Source: Anaerolineales bacterium (GTDB taxonomy: Bacteria > Chloroflexota > Anaerolineae > Anaerolineales > UBA4823). Taken from it: a DNA stretch of 64,000 nt. Position 1 is the stretch's first letter; every line of letters starts with the position of its first letter. Positions 17,274-26,049 of the stretch are shown here, one piece after another. The position numbers and the translations under genes were made by a program. The notes below the pieces were generated by a model. It ran no database searches and was not told the origin of the DNA. It saw only the letters and a program-made list of their open reading frames with translations. Location: the NCBI GenBank assembly GCA_020060465.1, contig JAGVAD010000024.1, positions 87,355-151,354 on the forward strand, given 5' to 3'.

Positions 17274-20099
17274 ATGGAACTCAAAATTAATGGTAAACAT
17301 GTTTCGATTGAGCCTGAATCGGGCGAGATGCTGGTGGATTTGCTGCGCGAACGATTGGGGTTGACCGGCGTCAAAGTCGGGTGCAACGAGTCTGAGTGCG
17401 GCGCATGTACGGTGATCGTCAACGGAGAGCCAGTCCTCTCCTGCACCTACCCCTCGGCAAAAGCGGCTGGCAAGGATGTCTGGACTATCGAAGGTCTGGC
17501 GTCGCTTTCCCCAGTCCACTTGCCCGCCAGCGTCGAACAGGAAGATTTACTGCGCGGGTTGCATCCGTTGCAGCAGGCGTTTGTGTTATACGGCGCAGTG
17601 CAATGTGGATTCTGCATTCCAGGTCAGTTAATGACTGCCCACGCGTTATTGAGCCGCAATCCCAACCCAACCCAGGCAGATATTCGCTACGCGCTCAAAG
17701 ATACGCTATGTCGCTGCGCGGGTTATCCCACCATCGAACGCGCCGTCCTGGCTGCGGCCGAATCGCTGCGCAGCGGCAAACCGGTGCAACCGCCAGAGAT
17801 CCCGGCCTCGCACACGCCTTTAGAGGTAATTGGCACGGTTCAGATCCGCCCAGATGCGGTAGAGAAAGTGACCGGCGAAGCCATTTACACCGACGATCTG
17901 AAATTCCCTGGAATGTTACACGGGCGCGTCAAGCGGGCGGGCATTCCACATGGCATTGTCCGCCGTTTGGACGTCTCCAAAGCGCGCGCCCTATCCGGTG
18001 TGGTTGCGGTGTTAACCGCAGAGGATATTCCCGGCGAACGCTATCATGGGCTGGTGATTTTTGACTGGCCAACGCTGGTGGGGGTGGGCGAGCGCGTCCG
18101 TTATGTCGGCGATAGCGTGGCGATTGTCGCTGCCGAAAGCCGTGAAATCGCCTCCCAGGCGCTGGAGCTGATCGAGGTCGAATACGAACCTCTAGAACCC
18201 ATCTGCGACCCGGTGGCGGCGCGCAGCCCGGATGCGCCGGCCATTCACCCACAGGGCAACCTGCTCAAACATATTAAAGTGCGCAAAGGCGACGTTGAAC
18301 AGGGGTTCGCTGAATCCGAGATCATCCTGGAACACACTTTTCACACCGCCTTCACCGATCACGCGTTTATTGAACCGGAATGCAGCATTGCCAGGCCCAC
18401 CGAAGATGGGCGCATGGAGGTTTACGTCGGTTCACAGATTCCTTACGCCGACCGCAATCAGGTGGCGCGCGCCCTGGGTTGGCCCGAAGAACGCGTGCGC
18501 GTGATCGGTCAACTGATGGGCGGCGGCTTTGGCGGTAAAGAAGACGTCATGGGGCAAATCCACGCCGCGTTGCTGGCCAACGCCACCGGACGACCGGTGA
18601 AACTGTTGTTTGACCGCCACGAAAGCCTGTTGGTACATCCCAAGCGACACGCCACCCAAATTCGAGTGAAGATGGGCGCCAAACGCGATGGCACATTGGT
18701 TGCTGTGGAGACCGAATTATACGGCGACACCGGGGCTTACGCCTCGCTGGGCGAAAAGGTGATGACCCGCGCTACCACCCATTCCACCGGGCCGTATGAA
18801 ATGCCGCATGTGCGCGCCGACTGTTATGCCATGTACACCAATAACCCGCCCGCTGGAGCGTTCCGCGGCTTTGGCGTCACCCAGTCGGCGTTTGCCATCG
18901 AAAGCATGATGGACATGCTGGCGGAAAAACTCGGCCTGGATCGGGTTGAAATCCGCCGCAAAAACGCCTTGAAAGTGGGCAGCGTCACCAACACCGGCCA
19001 ATTTCTGGATGAAAGCGTTGGTTTGAAAGAATGCATTGACCAGGTGATCGCCGAAATGGATCGTCTGATCGGTCAAGGCGGCGACCCGGCGGCGCGTTTC
19101 GCCTCACGCAGCGTTCCGGGTGCGCCGCATTTGCGCCGCGCCTGGGGATTTGCCGTAGCTTTCAAGAACACCGGTCTGGGCGGCGGCGCGCCGGATAAAG
19201 CCGGCGCAGAGGTCGAGCTGTTCGCAGATGGATCGCTGGAAGTGCGCACTTCTTCCGCTGAACTGGGACAAGGATTGGTCACTGTGCTGCGGATGATTGT
19301 GGCGCAGGAATTCAACCAATCTCCATCAAAGGTCAAAGTGCTGGTGATGGACACCGATTTGACGCCGGACGGCGGGCCAACCACCGCCTCGCGCCAGACG
19401 TATGTCACCGGCAACGCCGCGCTGTACGCTGCCCGCACGTTGCGCCAGGCCATCGCTTCCACGCTGGCCGAAAAATACGACGTTCCGCCGGAACAGGTGC
19501 GTTTCGTCGAAGGGCTGGCGCAAGTCAACGGCTTTTCGTTGCCGTTAGGCGAGGTGGTCGCCGAGATGCGCGCCGAGGGCCGTGAACCACGGGCGCTCTA
19601 CGAATATTGGGCGCCAGCCACCAGTCCGCTTGGAACAGGCGGGAAGATGCATTTCGCCTATTCATTTGCGGCGCAGGCCGCGGAGGTGGAAGTGAACACC
19701 CGCACCGGCGAGACGCGTGTTTTACGCGTCATTGCGGCGAACGATGTCGGGCGCGCCCTGAACCCGCTTGGCTTGCAAGGGCAAGTGGAAGGCGGCGTGG
19801 TGATGGGTATGGGCAATGCATTGACGGAACATTTCGTCGTCGAGAATGGCCGGGTCTTCACCGACCGCATGGCGCGCTACCGCATCCCTTCGATCATCCA
19901 GACGCCGGAGATCATCTCGCTTGTCGTAGAACATCCCACCGCCGAGGGACCTTACGGCGCAAAAGGGGTCGGCGAAATCGTCAGCATCCCCACCACGCCA
20001 GCCATCACCAACGCCATTTACAACGCCGTGGGCGTGCGCATCGATTCCCTGCCGGTGGACCAGGAAAAGATCTTGCTGGCGCTGGAAAGTTCGCGATAA
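17274..20099 (+). CDS. Mo-hydroxylase: fused [2Fe-2S] and molybdopterin subunits (xanthine/aldehyde oxidase type)
   Basis: 941 residues, a natural fusion of the small and large subunits that are separate in CO-dehydrogenase-like enzymes. Residues 1-160 carry two [2Fe-2S] clusters: Cys37, Cys42, Cys45 and Cys57 (plant-type), and Cys111, Cys114, Cys146 and Cys148. The remainder is the molybdopterin-cytosine-dinucleotide domain, with GQLMGGGFGGKED, PAGAFRGFGVTQ and the catalytic Glu901 in GAKGVGE. The GAFRGFG motif resembles xanthine and aldehyde oxidases. The CO-dehydrogenase signature AYxCSFR is absent. The substrate could be a purine, N-heterocycle or aldehyde. Next to AOR and transketolase, an aldehyde is plausible but unproven. 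Confidence 0.9.
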   Translation: MELKINGKHVSIEPESGEMLVDLLRERLGLTGVKVGCNESECGACTVIVNGEPVLSCTYPSAKAAGKDVWTIEGLASLSPVHLPASVEQEDLLRGLHPLQQAFVLYGAVQCGFCIPGQLMTAHALLSRNPNPTQADIRYALKDTLCRCAGYPTIERAVLAAAESLRSGKPVQPPEIPASHTPLEVIGTVQIRPDAVEKVTGEAIYTDDLKFPGMLHGRVKRAGIPHGIVRRLDVSKARALSGVVAVLTAEDIPGERYHGLVIFDWPTLVGVGERVRYVGDSVAIVAAESREIASQALELIEVEYEPLEPICDPVAARSPDAPAIHPQGNLLKHIKVRKGDVEQGFAESEIILEHTFHTAFTDHAFIEPECSIARPTEDGRMEVYVGSQIPYADRNQVARALGWPEERVRVIGQLMGGGFGGKEDVMGQIHAALLANATGRPVKLLFDRHESLLVHPKRHATQIRVKMGAKRDGTLVAVETELYGDTGAYASLGEKVMTRATTHSTGPYEMPHVRADCYAMYTNNPPAGAFRGFGVTQSAFAIESMMDMLAEKLGLDRVEIRRKNALKVGSVTNTGQFLDESVGLKECIDQVIAEMDRLIGQGGDPAARFASRSVPGAPHLRRAWGFAVAFKNTGLGGGAPDKAGAEVELFADGSLEVRTSSAELGQGLVTVLRMIVAQEFNQSPSKVKVLVMDTDLTPDGGPTTASRQTYVTGNAALYAARTLRQAIASTLAEKYDVPPEQVRFVEGLAQVNGFSLPLGEVVAEMRAEGREPRALYEYWAPATSPLGTGGKMHFAYSFAAQAAEVEVNTRTGETRVLRVIAANDVGRALNPLGLQGQVEGGVVMGMGNALTEHFVVENGRVFTDRMARYRIPSIIQTPEIISLVVEHPTAEGPYGAKGVGEIVSIPTTPAITNAIYNAVGVRIDSLPVDQEKILLALESSR

Positions 20100-20114
20100 G
20101 CCGCCGAGAGCTGC

Positions 20115-20684
20115 TTAAGGCAAAGATTTGAGAAATTCGAACAGGTCGGCCAAATCCTGATCACCGATTTGCCAACGGGGCATATCTGTGGAGAGAGGTT
20201 CGCCATCGGGGTGTTTCCCCTCCACAACGGCCAGACGGAACTCTTCCAGGGTGTAGTCGCCGTGATTGTTCTCATGCTCTTCGCCGGCATGTTCCTCAGC
20301 TTCGCCAAGAAGTGCAGCAAAACGAATATCGGGAGCTTCCATCACCTGCATGTGCATCGTATGCAGCCCGCCGCGGCCATCTGGGCCATGGCAATCTACG
20401 CAGGCTAAATAAGCTCCCATCATCATGCCGCCGTAGGGCGGACCGCCCGAATAACGAATACGCCGACCCTGGCTGTCTACTCCGGTGAAGTAGATGCGCT
20501 CCCCGTTGGATATGCCGGTAGGTTGATCCTGCCCAGGAAAGAGAGGGCGCTGGCGGAATGCCACAGGCGCATTGAACAGCATCCCGCAGGCGAGGCTCAG
20601 GCTTGCGAGACCGAGCGCGAGCAGAATTATTGTTGTGCGCTTCTGCAACACAGACGATTTGATTTCAGGATTCGGAATAGACAC
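20115..20684 (-). CDS. Monoheme cytochrome c lipoprotein
   Basis: About 189 residues. A signal peptide ends in LSLAC (Cys33), so this is probably a lipid-anchored protein on the outer face of the membrane. One heme-binding site, CVDCH, follows, and Met in STDMPRW near the C-terminus is a candidate distal ligand. A His/Glu-rich stretch (EEHAGEEHENNH) lies between them and might bind metal. I prefer the GTG at 20684, which has AGAAGG before it. A TTG at 20705 would overlap the end of the copper ATPase gene. The close coupling with that ATPase suggests a job linked to copper handling or to a copper-containing oxidase, but this is inference. Confidence 0.8.
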   Translation of the reverse strand: MSIPNPEIKSSVLQKRTTIILLALGLASLSLACGMLFNAPVAFRQRPLFPGQDQPTGISNGERIYFTGVDSQGRRIRYSGGPPYGGMMMGAYLACVDCHGPDGRGGLHTMHMQVMEAPDIRFAALLGEAEEHAGEEHENNHGDYTLEEFRLAVVEGKHPDGEPLSTDMPRWQIGDQDLADLFEFLKSLP

Positions 20685-20701
20685 AGAACACCTTCTGAAC
20701 C

Positions 20702-22840
20702 TCAAGCGTCTAAACGAACGCCGCGTAAAAATTGGGCATTGATAGCTACAACAATTGTGCTGAGCGACATGAATAATGCGCCTACCGCGGGGGAAAGCAG
20801 GATGCCGAACGGCGCCAGTAAACCTGCGGCTAAGGGCAAAGCGATCACATTGTAACCGGTCGCCCAGACCAGGTTCTGGATCATTTTACGGTAACTGGCT
20901 CGACTCAGGGAAAAGATTTTCACCACATCCAATGGGTTGCTCTTGACCAGGATGATGCCGGCAGATTCGATCGCCACATCTGTACCGCTGCCGATAGCAA
21001 TGCCTACGTCTGCGCGAATCAAAGCCGGAGCGTCGTTGACTCCATCGCCCACCATCGCCACCCGCATACCTTGTTGTTGAAGTTCGACTACCTTCTGGTC
21101 TTTATGCTCTGGCAGCACCTCCGCAAAGTATTGGTCAATCGCTAATTCGTCTGCCACTGCTTTGGCTACCGCCCAACTGTCGCCGGTAAGCATCACCACT
21201 CGCATTCCCATTTGATGTAATTCCTGGATTGCCCGTTTGCTCTCTGGACGGATGACATCCGCCAAAGCAAACGCAGCGACCATGCGCTCGCCAACGATCA
21301 GATTTACCAGGCTATGGCCTTTTTGATTGGCCTGGGCTTCAAATTCAGCCAATTCTTCAATTGGAGAAATCCCCAAAGTTTCGCGTAAACGGGGGCCGCC
21401 CACATATACAGTATCACCTTCGTAGTTAGCCCGAACGCCGCGGCCTTTTAGGGCTTCGAAGTTTTCGACCTTTGGCAAAGGTAAGCCGCGTTCTTCCGCC
21501 GCCCGGCGAATGCCGCGAGCAATGGTATGCTCTGAATCGCCTTCGATAGCTGCTGCCAGAGCCAGCGCCTGATCTTCGTTCCAACCTGGCGCGGTTTGCA
21601 TCGCCACCACGCCGAACTCACCTCTGGTCAATGTGCCGGTCTTATCAAAGACCACCGTATCTATCAGCCTGGCTTGTTCCAGCGCCAGGCGATTGCGCAC
21701 CAGAATACCATTCCTGGCGCCAATCGAAGTAGTGATGGCAACTACCAATGGAATAGCCAGCCCCAGAGCGTGAGGACAGGCGATGACCAACACCGTTGCT
21801 ACTCGCGCAACGACTTCGACGCTGAACCCCACTGCAATGATCCAGACGGCTGCTGTTAAACCAGCAACCGCCAGGGCAATGTAAAACAGCCATCCAGCAG
21901 CTTTGTCGGCCAATATCTGTGTACTGGACTTGCTCTGCTGCGCCTGTTCTACCAGGCGCATAATCCCAGCCAGAGCGGTATGATCGCCCACCGCGGTTAC
22001 GCGCAGGCGCAGGCTGCCGCTGCCGTTGATCGTTCCGGCAATCACCGTGCTGCCGGGCGATTTCTTTACTGGCAGCGACTCGCCGGTGATCATTGCTTCA
22101 TTAACATCTGATTCGCCCTCTTCAACCAACCCATCCGCGGGGATGCTGCCACCCGGGCGCACCAGCACGCGATCATCCACGCGCAACCAGCCGATGGGAA
22201 CATCTTCTGTGCCGCCCCCCTCCAGGATACGTTCGGCAGTATCCGGCAGCAATTTTGCCAGCTCGTTGAGGGCGCCGGACGCCTGACGCACGCTGCGCAT
22301 CTCTAACCAGTGCCCCAGCAGCATGATGTCAATCAAAGTAACCAATTCCCAAAAGAAAGAATCGGTTGTTGAAATAAATAAAGCTGCCAGGCTGTAAACC
22401 AGAGCCACGCTGATCGCCAATGAGATCAAGGTCATCATCCCTGGCTGGCGATTGCGCAACTCGGGCGCCGCCATTTGCAAAAATGGAACGCCGCCGTAGG
22501 CGAATACCAGGATCGAGAACAGCGGTGCGATCCACTCGCTGCCCGAAAATGCCGGCATGCTAAATCCGAACCACCTTTGGATCATCTCGCTATACAATAA
22601 GACGGGAATAGAAAGGAGCGCGCAGACCCAGAAGCGACGTTGAAACATCTGCTCGTGACCGGTATGATCTACGTGCGCCGGATGCGCCGTCTGCTTCACT
22701 GAACCGGTTGGTTTAATCTCGTGATGTGTGGGAGGCGCCTGATGATGGGTTGGGACAGTATGCATCTCATGCCCTGCGTGCGGATCAGCGGGCGGCGGTT
22801 GATGTTGTGCGTGGGATTGATGGTCGGCGTGGTCGTTCAT
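20702..22840 (-). CDS. copB: Copper-translocating P1B-type ATPase, CPH (CopB-like) class
   Basis: 712 residues. The first 62 residues hold 15 histidines in HxxH-like spacing and would bind copper; no CxxC-type heavy-metal domain is present. The core has the P-type landmarks: the TGES motif ([10 protein letters not shown]), the transmembrane metal site [15 protein letters not shown], the phosphorylation site [10 protein letters not shown], the SEHTIARGI nucleotide-site segment and [14 protein letters not shown] rather than CPC metal site marks the CopB subgroup, which exports Cu(II) or Cu(I). The downstream cytochrome c gene begins at or just after its stop. The gene symbol reflects the subgroup, not demonstrated function. 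Confidence 0.9.
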   Translation of the reverse strand: MNDHADHQSHAQHQPPPADPHAGHEMHTVPTHHQAPPTHHEIKPTGSVKQTAHPAHVDHTGHEQMFQRRFWVCALLSIPVLLYSEMIQRWFGFSMPAFSGSEWIAPLFSILVFAYGGVPFLQMAAPELRNRQPGMMTLISLAISVALVYSLAALFISTTDSFFWELVTLIDIMLLGHWLEMRSVRQASGALNELAKLLPDTAERILEGGGTEDVPIGWLRVDDRVLVRPGGSIPADGLVEEGESDVNEAMITGESLPVKKSPGSTVIAGTINGSGSLRLRVTAVGDHTALAGIMRLVEQAQQSKSSTQILADKAAGWLFYIALAVAGLTAAVWIIAVGFSVEVVARVATVLVIACPHALGLAIPLVVAITTSIGARNGILVRNRLALEQARLIDTVVFDKTGTLTRGEFGVVAMQTAPGWNEDQALALAAAIEGDSEHTIARGIRRAAEERGLPLPKVENFEALKGRGVRANYEGDTVYVGGPRLRETLGISPIEELAEFEAQANQKGHSLVNLIVGERMVAAFALADVIRPESKRAIQELHQMGMRVVMLTGDSWAVAKAVADELAIDQYFAEVLPEHKDQKVVELQQQGMRVAMVGDGVNDAPALIRADVGIAIGSGTDVAIESAGIILVKSNPLDVVKIFSLSRASYRKMIQNLVWATGYNVIALPLAAGLLAPFGILLSPAVGALFMSLSTIVVAINAQFLRGVRLDA

Positions 22841-22897
22841 TTGTCTCTTCTCTGGGTTGCAACATAAGGATAATATCGTTCCATTTCACGTTGTGAC

Positions 22898-22972
22898 TTT
22901 GGTTATGAACGTCCCGCAGGTTTCTGTTCACACGGGCCTGTTTAGGGGGGAAACTGCGGGATGTTTTGCATC
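22898..22972. repeat. Intergenic hairpin repeat, CCGCAGG family, copy 2
   Basis: It begins TTTGGTTATGAACGTCCCGC and ends CTGCGGGATGTTTTGCATC. The arms around CCCGCAGGTTTC and GAAACTGCGGG pair over about 11 bases with a 30-base loop. Nearly the same sequence is found at 46260-46332. It occupies part of the 332-base gap between the copper ATPase and the sensor kinase. Confidence 0.75.
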
Positions 22973-23021
22973 ATCAATGTCCAATTTGCCATATTGATTA
23001 TGCCACACAGATGAGGAGCGG

Positions 23022-23082
23022 CAAGCGCCAAATGGCGCAGTCTGGTTACAACCCACCATTGATTCCCAATGGATGGCGCTTG
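23022..23082. repeat. Foldback segment with nested inverted repeats
   Basis: The outer arms CAAGCGCCA (23022-23030) and TGGCGCTTG (23074-23082) pair perfectly over 9 bp. An inner hairpin CCATTG/CAATGG (23056-23061 and 23067-23072) sits in the loop. It lies about 65 bases upstream of the sensor kinase -10 box. It may be a small repeat element or a regulator site; nothing decides between these. Confidence 0.45.
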
Positions 23083-23146
23083 ACGAACGCAGATGAATAA
23101 ACTTTAATGTATGGTGGTAACTATCCTGCGGCAAACAGTCATAGAA

Positions 23147-23152
23147 TATAAT
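23147..23152 (+). promoter_or_regulatory. -10 box for the NarX/NarL-like two-component system
   Basis: A perfect TATAAT lies 21 bases before the ATG of the sensor kinase. The -35 region is weak (TCCTGC at 18-base distance), as expected if an activator is needed. Confidence 0.4.
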
Positions 23153-23172
23153 CAAAACGGATCGGATTTGAC

Positions 23173-25122
23173 ATGGTGAAAATCAGCAGCCTCAAAGGGC
23201 AGATTCGCCTGTTGCTTATTGCGTTTGCCGCGTTGGTTACTATCTCTGTGGTCATCACCTATTGGGGATTAGAAGCGCAGAAAACCGACGCCATGGTGAT
23301 CAATCTGGCCGGGCGCCAGCGGATGTTGCTTCAGCAAATGACCCGCCTGGCGCTGGAAGTTCAACACCAGCCTGAGGCGGATAAAAAACTGGCTCTGCGG
23401 GAAAGCATGATTGCCTTTGAGCAAACCCTGACCGCGCTGATAGACGGGGGGCCAGCTCCATACTACTCTGGCCTGTCGGCGGAGCTGCCGGCTGCTAAAA
23501 ACACAACCATTATCGAAAGATTGCAGCGCGTTGCTCAAAGTTGGCCTGCTTTTCGCTTCAGCCTGGATCAGGTTTTGGACTATGCGCCTGAGACGCCTGA
23601 GTTCCAGGTCGCTCTGCAAAACGTGGAAACCCAGTCGCCTCAACTGATCCAGCAGATGGACGAAGCAGTGCGTCAGATCTCCCAGGTCTCCCGCCAGAAC
23701 TTGAACCGCTTGAAATGGGCGCAGGCGGCGTTTCTGGCGGCTGCGTTGGGATTGTTAGGCTTGGGTCGTTGGCTTACGCAGCGTTCGCTGATTGCGCCGT
23801 TGCAAGAAGTGGGAGAAGCTGCCCGCAGGATTGGGCAGGGTGATCTGGCCAGCCCGGTAGAGACGCAGGAGCCAGAGGAAGTTCGCCTTTTAAGTGAAAC
23901 CCTGGAGAACATGCGCCTTCAGTTGCGCGCCTCACGCGAGGCGTTGCTCTCGATGAATGAGCGCCTGGAAGAGAATGTGGCGCAGCGTACGCGCGAGCTG
24001 GAAGCGCTTTACACCGTCAGCCGCGAGATCTCCTCCCGTTTGGATATCCAGCATGTGCTGCGTTCCGTCGCCGATAAGGCGCGCCAGCTACTTGGCGGCG
24101 AAGCAGCCTACCTGTGCCTGTTAGACCAAAAAGGGCGTTACCTGCACTTACAGGCCACCAGCGGACCGCCGAACGCGGTGGTGGAGATCTTTTCAACCAC
24201 ACAGGCTCCATTTGTTGGACAGGTGCTTTCCAGCCCTCAGGCGGTGATGTGCAATGTGGCCGGCTGTCACGGCTATTGCGAGATCATGTCCACTCCCTAT
24301 CGCGCCAGTCACCTGGCTGCGCCGCTGCGCGTGGGCGAGCGGGTGATCGGCGCGTTGTGCGTGGGCAGCACCCAAACGAATGCCTTCTCCGAGGACGCCA
24401 TGGATTTGCTGACCCGTCTGGCGAGCGCTGCCGCCATTGCTTTAGAGAATGCGCGATTGTACGAGCAGGCGGAACGCACCGCCACTTTAGAAGAGCGACA
24501 ACGCCTGGCGGCGGAAATGCACGACGGCCTGGCCCAAACGCTGAGCTACTTACAATTGACCATTGATCTGGCGCGCGAGCAGGTGGAAAAAGGTCGCCCC
24601 ACCCAGGCAATGGAAACGCTGGCCCGCGGCCAACGCGCCATAGATCAGGCAGCGTTGGAGATTCGCCGCGCCATCGCCAACCTTCAGCAGGAACTACCGT
24701 TGCGCTACACCCTTCAGGAACAACTGGCTGAACTCGTCGCCGAATTTCCTGACGATGGAGCGCCGATCGAATGCAAACCTGAGGTGAAAGAACCCGTCGT
24801 GTTGCCACGCGATCAGGCAGAACAGGCGCTGCGGGTGGCGCGGGAGGCGCTGCTTAACGCCCGTCGCCACAGTCAGGCCAGCCGCATCCTGCTTACTTTA
24901 AGCCAGGAAGAAGGCTGCTTGAAACTGAGCGTGGAAGACGATGGTTCAGGATTTGATTTGGATAGCCTGCCATGCGATGACGGCCGCCCGCATTTCGGCG
25001 TCAACATCATGTACGCGCGCGCAGCCAGACTGGGCGGCGACCTGCAAATACAATCAGCGCCTGGCGCAGGAACGCGGGTGGTTTTGAAATGGCCGACGCA
25101 GTTTTCAGGAGAGCTGGCATGA
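23173..25122 (+). CDS. NarX-like nitrate/nitrite sensor histidine kinase
   Basis: 649 residues. A transmembrane segment (residues about 10-30) is followed by a periplasmic PilJ/NarX-type domain beginning VINLAGRQRMLLQQMTR, which resembles the nitrate-binding P-box of NarX. A second transmembrane segment, a HAMP linker, a coiled coil and a GAF-like module follow. The GAF region holds a cysteine cluster, Cys360-x4-Cys365-x3-Cys369. The C-terminus has a HisKA_3 dimerisation domain with phospho-acceptor His450 (AAEMHDGLAQT) and a HATPase domain (DDGSGFDL). It overlaps its response regulator by 4 bases and lies directly before the nitrate reductase locus, so nitrate or nitrite sensing is likely. 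Confidence 0.85.
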   Translation: MVKISSLKGQIRLLLIAFAALVTISVVITYWGLEAQKTDAMVINLAGRQRMLLQQMTRLALEVQHQPEADKKLALRESMIAFEQTLTALIDGGPAPYYSGLSAELPAAKNTTIIERLQRVAQSWPAFRFSLDQVLDYAPETPEFQVALQNVETQSPQLIQQMDEAVRQISQVSRQNLNRLKWAQAAFLAAALGLLGLGRWLTQRSLIAPLQEVGEAARRIGQGDLASPVETQEPEEVRLLSETLENMRLQLRASREALLSMNERLEENVAQRTRELEALYTVSREISSRLDIQHVLRSVADKARQLLGGEAAYLCLLDQKGRYLHLQATSGPPNAVVEIFSTTQAPFVGQVLSSPQAVMCNVAGCHGYCEIMSTPYRASHLAAPLRVGERVIGALCVGSTQTNAFSEDAMDLLTRLASAAAIALENARLYEQAERTATLEERQRLAAEMHDGLAQTLSYLQLTIDLAREQVEKGRPTQAMETLARGQRAIDQAALEIRRAIANLQQELPLRYTLQEQLAELVAEFPDDGAPIECKPEVKEPVVLPRDQAEQALRVAREALLNARRHSQASRILLTLSQEEGCLKLSVEDDGSGFDLDSLPCDDGRPHFGVNIMYARAARLGGDLQIQSAPGAGTRVVLKWPTQFSGELA

Positions 25123-25778
25123 ATAAAGTACGCGTCCTGCTCGCCGACGATCATGTGCTTTTTCGCGAGGGGTTGTCGGGCATTATTGCTTCCCAGGCGG
25201 ATATGCAGGTGGTGGGCGAAGCCAGCGATGGCCTGGAAGCGGTGATCAAAGCTCGCGAACTACAACCCGATCTGATCTTGATGGATATTCAAATGCCGGG
25301 CTGCGATGGGCTGGAAGCCACACGCCGCATCAAGCAAGAGCAGCCTGCAACCACCATTGTCGTTCTCACCGTGCGCGACGACGAAGAGAAATTGTTCGAG
25401 GCAATCAAAAGCGGCGCGCAAGGCTATCTTCTCAAAAGCGCCCGCTCGAAAGAGGTGTTGGAAATGTTGCGCGGGGCGCTGCGCGGCGAAGCGGCCATCC
25501 CGCCGCACCTCGCCGGGCGCATGTTGGAGGAATTCCGCCGCCTCAGTCGTCAGGCGACAGCGAGTGATGAGGAAGAAGACGAAATCCCAACGCTGACGAT
25601 GCGTGAACAAGAAGTGCTGGGATTGGTGGCGCAGGGCATGGCCGATAAAGACATTGCCGCCGCGCTCTCGCTCAGCTTGCATACGGTAAAATCCCACTTG
25701 CGCAACATCCTGGCGAAATTGCATGTCTCCAGCCGTCACGAAGCCGCCCGTTTTGCCAGACGCCGCGGCTTGATCTAG
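25119..25778 (+). CDS. NarL/FixJ-type response regulator
   Basis: 219 residues. The receiver domain has the acidic pair at residues 10-11, the phospho-acceptor Asp56 (DLILMDIQMPG) and a conserved Lys in LLKSARSKE. A linker leads to a LuxR/NarL helix-turn-helix (LTMREQEVLGLVAQGM, then HTVKSHLRNILAKLHV). I chose the ATG at 25119, which overlaps the kinase stop as ATGA, rather than the upstream in-frame codon. It is the partner of the NarX-like kinase and probably controls the following nitrate-respiration genes. I could not identify its binding sites with confidence. Confidence 0.9.
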   Translation: MNKVRVLLADDHVLFREGLSGIIASQADMQVVGEASDGLEAVIKARELQPDLILMDIQMPGCDGLEATRRIKQEQPATTIVVLTVRDDEEKLFEAIKSGAQGYLLKSARSKEVLEMLRGALRGEAAIPPHLAGRMLEEFRRLSRQATASDEEEDEIPTLTMREQEVLGLVAQGMADKDIAAALSLSLHTVKSHLRNILAKLHVSSRHEAARFARRRGLI

Positions 25779-25885
25779 CGGCGACCGTAAGTCGCCGCCT
25801 GGAAATGTGCAAGGTCGGCGAAGCCGACTCCCAGCCCGCTTTAGCGGTCTTTGTAACCTCAGGCGGGAGTTTCGAACCCCCTGGT
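25778..25885. repeat. Composite intergenic repeat, copy A
   Basis: It starts with a perfect 8-bp hairpin (GCGGCGAC at 25778-25785 with GTCGCCGC at 25791-25798). It then contains GTCGGCGAAGCCGAC, the string CCGACTCCCAGCCCGCTT, and TTTGTAACCTCAGGCG. The same blocks in the same order occur at 52530-52640. It abuts the stop codon of the response regulator gene and could end its transcript. Confidence 0.65.
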
Positions 25886-25942
25886 CTGCAGCAACCAACA
25901 CCTATTTCTTGTATCCAGTGCGAAGAACTAAGTCTTACGGTT

Positions 25943-25971
25943 AAAGAGCGATGATAAAATCGCTCTTTTTT
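25943..25971 (+). terminator. Rho-independent terminator after the two-component system
   Basis: The stem AAAGAGCGAT/ATCGCTCTTT (25943-25952 and 25959-25968) has a 6-base loop and runs into a T tract. It lies inside the upstream part of the open frame that leads into the next gene, which argues for the later start of that gene at 26050. Confidence 0.8.
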
Positions 25972-26049
25972 CGTTCTTCAAGAAGGGCTTCGAACGATTT
26001 TATTCTTCGATGGGCTTTGGTAACCTTTGGGCTGATGAAAGGCAGCCCC

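Noticed and set aside
17274..20099. Aerobic CO dehydrogenase large subunit
   Set aside because: The active-site loop is GAFRGFG as in xanthine/aldehyde oxidases; the AYxCSFR signature of form I CO dehydrogenase is missing.
25951..26049. Earlier start of the GltD-like flavoprotein at 25951
   Set aside because: That codon lies in the stem-loop of a clear terminator and the extra residues do not look like the family.
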